Source: Peristeroidobacter soli | GTDB lineage: Bacteria > Pseudomonadota > Gammaproteobacteria > Steroidobacterales > Steroidobacteraceae | Assembly (NCBI RefSeq): GCF_004138485.1 | Contig: NZ_RYEV01000003.1 | Coordinates: forward strand, 682,001 to 746,000 | Reading direction: 5' to 3' | Length of the DNA: 64,000 nt | Shown: piece by piece, positions 61,972 to 64,000 of the stretch | Numbering within the stretch: position 1 is the stretch's first letter | Layout: each line of letters opens with the position of its first letter | Translations under genes and position numbers: made by a program | Notes under the pieces: model-generated | Database searches by the model: none | The model's input: only the letters and a program-made list of their open reading frames with translations | What the model was told of the DNA's origin: nothing

Positions 61972-62469
61972 ATGACTATGAATTTCGCCCGACTCAACCG
62001 CCACATCCTGATGCCTCAGCGCAGTCTGCGCCGTGCCTTCGACGAGGCCGCGCTGAACGACATCGAGAAGGCAATTACCGACACCGAGAAGACCCACGGC
62101 GGCGAGATTCGTATCGCGCTCGAAGCGAGCCTGGAGCCTGGCGAGTTGTTCAGCGACGTTTCGCCGCGTCAGCGCGCCTTGCAGGTCTTTTCCCAATTGG
62201 GCGTGTGGGACACCGAACTGAACAATGGCGTGCTGATCTACGTCCTGTGGGCGGATCGTGACGTCGAGATCGTCGCCGATCGCGGCTTTAACGGCCGGGT
62301 TAGCGCCCAGGAATGGAGCGACGTCTGCCAGCGCATGGAGCAGCTGTTCAGTCGGAGCTCGCCCTCCGCCGCCGTGCTCGCGGGCATTCAGGCCGCGGGC
62401 GCGCTGATTTCGCGGCATTTCCCGGGCGGGGATCGCAACGAGCTGCCGGATCGGCCAGTGTTGCTGTGA
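61972..62469 (+). CDS. cytoplasmic-type TPM-domain protein
   Basis: 165 residues from ATG 61972, one base after the stop of the previous TPM gene. It has a TPM fold (ITDTEKTHGGEIRIALEASL, then LNNGVLIYVLWADRDVEIVADRGF) but no signal peptide, transmembrane helix or Gly-rich tail. Third gene of the lemA-TPM-TPM operon. It may regulate or pair with its membrane-bound sister domain. Confidence 0.9.
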   Translation: MTMNFARLNRHILMPQRSLRRAFDEAALNDIEKAITDTEKTHGGEIRIALEASLEPGELFSDVSPRQRALQVFSQLGVWDTELNNGVLIYVLWADRDVEIVADRGFNGRVSAQEWSDVCQRMEQLFSRSSPSAAVLAGIQAAGALISRHFPGGDRNELPDRPVLL

Positions 62470-62517
62470 GCCCACGGAAATGGAAAAGCGTGGCCCAATG
62501 AGGTAATAAGTACCCCT

Positions 62518-63756
62518 ATGAACCCGTCGATCCGTCCCGTCCTTGGCCGTCTGGTCTTGCTGGCCGCGGCCCTGGTAGCCGCCGGTTGCCAAGTCACCAA
62601 ACCGGTCGAGCCGCCTCCGCCGCCGCCCGCGCCACCGCCGATCGAGGCGCCGGTCGCCACGCATACGTTCCGCTTCGATCCGAAGCATGACGAAGTGGTG
62701 GGCGAGCTTCAGATCACTCACGTGCAGGGCGAGGACACGCTCTCGGACATCGCACGGCGCTTCAATGTCGGCTACGAGGAGATTCTGCGCGCCAACCCTG
62801 GCGTCGATCCGTGGCTGCCGGGTGTCGGTCGCGAGATCGTCGTGCCGACTCAGTTCATCCTGCCGGATGCGCCTCGCGAAGGCTTGGTGGTAAATCTTGC
62901 ACAGCTGCGCGTCTATTACTTTCCGAAGCCGGCCAAGCTGAAGAAGGGCGAAGTCGACGACGGCATGCGCACTGTCATCACGCATCCCATCGGCATCGGC
63001 AAGATCGGCTGGCAGACGCCGGAAGGCAGCACCAAGGTCGTCAGCAAGCAGAAAAATCCGACCTGGACGCCGCCGGTGTCGGTGCGCAAGGAGCACAAGG
63101 AGAACGGCGACCCGCTGCCGGCCCGTGTGCCGCCGGGCCCGGACAATCCGCTGGGCGCGTACAAGATGACGCTCGGCTGGCCGAGCTATCTGGTGCACGG
63201 TACGAACAAGCCTTACGGCGTCGGCATGCGCTCGAGCCACGGCTGCATTCGTTTCTATCCTGAAGACATCTCGGCGCTGTACGACCAGATTCCGGTCGGC
63301 ACCAAGGTGACCGTCGTCAACCAGCCGTTCGTGTTCGGCTGGCAGAAGGACGCGATGTATGTGCAGGTGTTCCCGGTGCTCGAGGATGATCAGCGTGAGC
63401 ATCCCAAGAGCGCCGAAGAATTGCTCACCGCCGGCATCAACGACCGGTTGTCGCAGAGGCTGCAGGAGCACGGCGCCGGTATCGATTCCGCGCTGCTGAA
63501 TCAGATCATCGCGCAGCCGCGTGGCATCGCCATGCCGATCTCGCGTAGGAATGTGACGGTCGAGACGTACCTCGCCGCCGCGCGCCACGTGGAGAACCGG
63601 GTGCCCGAGGGCGCGACCTGGAACTACACCGAAGAAGGTCTGTTTCTCGCCGAAGAATTCGAAGCGGTGCGCAACGGTCAGCCGTTGCCCAAGAAGACGC
63701 CGCCCAAAGTCAAAAAGACTGCCGCGAAGCCTGCTGGCGCCGCCAGCGGCTCCTGA
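62518..63756 (+). CDS. LysM L,D-transpeptidase (ErfK/YkuD family) lipoprotein
   Basis: 412 residues. Signal peptide with VAAGC (C24), so probably lipid-anchored, then a Pro-rich linker. A LysM domain at about 63-107 (VQGEDTLSDIARRFNVGYEEILRANPG) binds peptidoglycan. The YkuD domain (about 122-275) has H227 in LVHGTNKPYG and catalytic C243 in SSHGCIRFY. It forms 3-3 cross-links or attaches lipoprotein to the wall. A C-terminal extension of about 110 residues ends in a Lys/Pro-rich tail. Gap of 48 bases after the TPM gene. Confidence 0.94.
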   Translation: MNPSIRPVLGRLVLLAAALVAAGCQVTKPVEPPPPPPAPPPIEAPVATHTFRFDPKHDEVVGELQITHVQGEDTLSDIARRFNVGYEEILRANPGVDPWLPGVGREIVVPTQFILPDAPREGLVVNLAQLRVYYFPKPAKLKKGEVDDGMRTVITHPIGIGKIGWQTPEGSTKVVSKQKNPTWTPPVSVRKEHKENGDPLPARVPPGPDNPLGAYKMTLGWPSYLVHGTNKPYGVGMRSSHGCIRFYPEDISALYDQIPVGTKVTVVNQPFVFGWQKDAMYVQVFPVLEDDQREHPKSAEELLTAGINDRLSQRLQEHGAGIDSALLNQIIAQPRGIAMPISRRNVTVETYLAAARHVENRVPEGATWNYTEEGLFLAEEFEAVRNGQPLPKKTPPKVKKTAAKPAGAASGS

Positions 63757-63888
63757 TCCCAAGCTTTCCCTGCGACCGGGCGCCCGCTTGAAGCGGTGGG
63801 CGTCCGGCCGCATATCGTGCGCAGGTTAGCTGCGTTCGATGGTTCCGCGTGTCCCCAGCAATCGATCCACCGACCTAGAGTCATTCAC

Positions 63889-64000
63889 ATGAAACGCATA
63901 TTGCTGTTCGTCGCCACCAACGTGGCCATCCTGCTGGTTCTCAGCGTCACCCTGCGCCTGCTCGGCGTGGATCGCATCCTCAATGAGCAGGGCACCGGCC
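63889..64000 (+). CDS. htpX: membrane protease HtpX, 5' end only
   Basis: The window ends after 37 codons. The visible N-terminus MKRILLFVATNVAILLVLS, continuing with LRLLGVDRILNEQG, matches the first transmembrane helix of HtpX, an inner-membrane zinc protease of protein quality control under Cpx/heat control. The catalytic HEXXH lies beyond the edge. Upstream 63757-63888 holds an imperfect GC-rich hairpin (about 63778-63812) that may end the L,D-transpeptidase transcript. Confidence 0.85.
   Translation, partial: MKRILLFVATNVAILLVLSVTLRLLGVDRILNEQGTG

Noticed and set aside
61939-63813. 624-codon minus-strand frame opposite the TPM and L,D-transpeptidase genes
   Set aside because: Arg/His-rich shadow frame; the plus strand has LysM and YkuD motifs.
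1-64000. tRNA, rRNA, insertion sequences, prophage or integrase genes
   Set aside because: No cloverleaf-like stretch, rRNA segment, transposase or phage gene found while reading gaps and frames.

Overview
The window is one GC-rich, densely packed chromosomal segment with about 55 protein genes and no rRNA, tRNA, transposase, prophage or CRISPR array that I can see. Gene content points to a gammaproteobacterium near the Xanthomonadales/Steroidobacterales/Nevskiales. The evidence is the gshB and TonB-like pair divergent from a pilG-H-I-J-chpA-chpC cluster, rsmE, ampD, msrB and greB of gammaproteobacterial type, many outer-membrane lipoproteins and S9 peptidases, and a FecI/FecR/TonB-dependent-receptor set. 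The species assignment is inference.

Layout. 1-13.6 kb: TonB-like protein and glutathione synthetase on the minus strand, then the Chp chemosensory system that controls type IV pili (two CheY-like regulators, a CheW-like adaptor, the receptor PilJ, the giant kinase ChpA and ChpC). No pilK or chpB adaptation genes are present. 13.6-20.8 kb: an inverted-repeat element, rsmE, ampD, a sodium:solute symporter, an alkyltransferase-like protein, then an operon of a VWA lipoprotein, a sigma factor and a membrane anti-sigma-like protein. 20.9-27 kb: GAF histidine kinase, UPF0114 membrane protein, msrB, and a tight three-gene operon (tyrosine phosphatase fused to a degenerate ADP-ribosylglycohydrolase, zinc metallopeptidase, ATP-grasp ligase). 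27-33.2 kb: second inverted-repeat element, S9 peptidase, FIST protein, glutathione transferase, metZ, HAD phosphatase. 33.2-40.9 kb: two paralogous RRM RNA-binding proteins with long leaders, a porin, three genes of unknown function, and a nudix/deacylase/methyltransferase operon. 40.9-46.3 kb: speA, sseA, a glutathione transferase and homospermidine synthase. 46.3-55.3 kb: FecI-FecR-TonB-dependent receptor followed by two overlapping secreted S9 peptidases. 55.3-64 kb: YkvA-like protein, greB, a small protein, an alpha/beta hydrolase, an M13 lipoprotein peptidase, lemA with two TPM genes, an L,D-transpeptidase, and the start of htpX at the right edge.

How genes fit together. PilG/H/I/J, ChpA and ChpC form one phosphorelay for twitching motility; a TonB3-like protein sits next to it, as in Pseudomonas. 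SpeA and homospermidine synthase mark an agmatine/putrescine to homospermidine route. AmpD, the L,D-transpeptidase, LemA/TPM and HtpX concern the envelope. The cell-surface sigma system with a TonB-dependent receptor and two periplasmic serine peptidases looks like a regulated import-and-cleave module for a peptide-like ligand. The phosphatase/pseudo-hydrolase fusion with the metallopeptidase and ATP-grasp ligase is the least explained operon and the best candidate here for an undescribed system.
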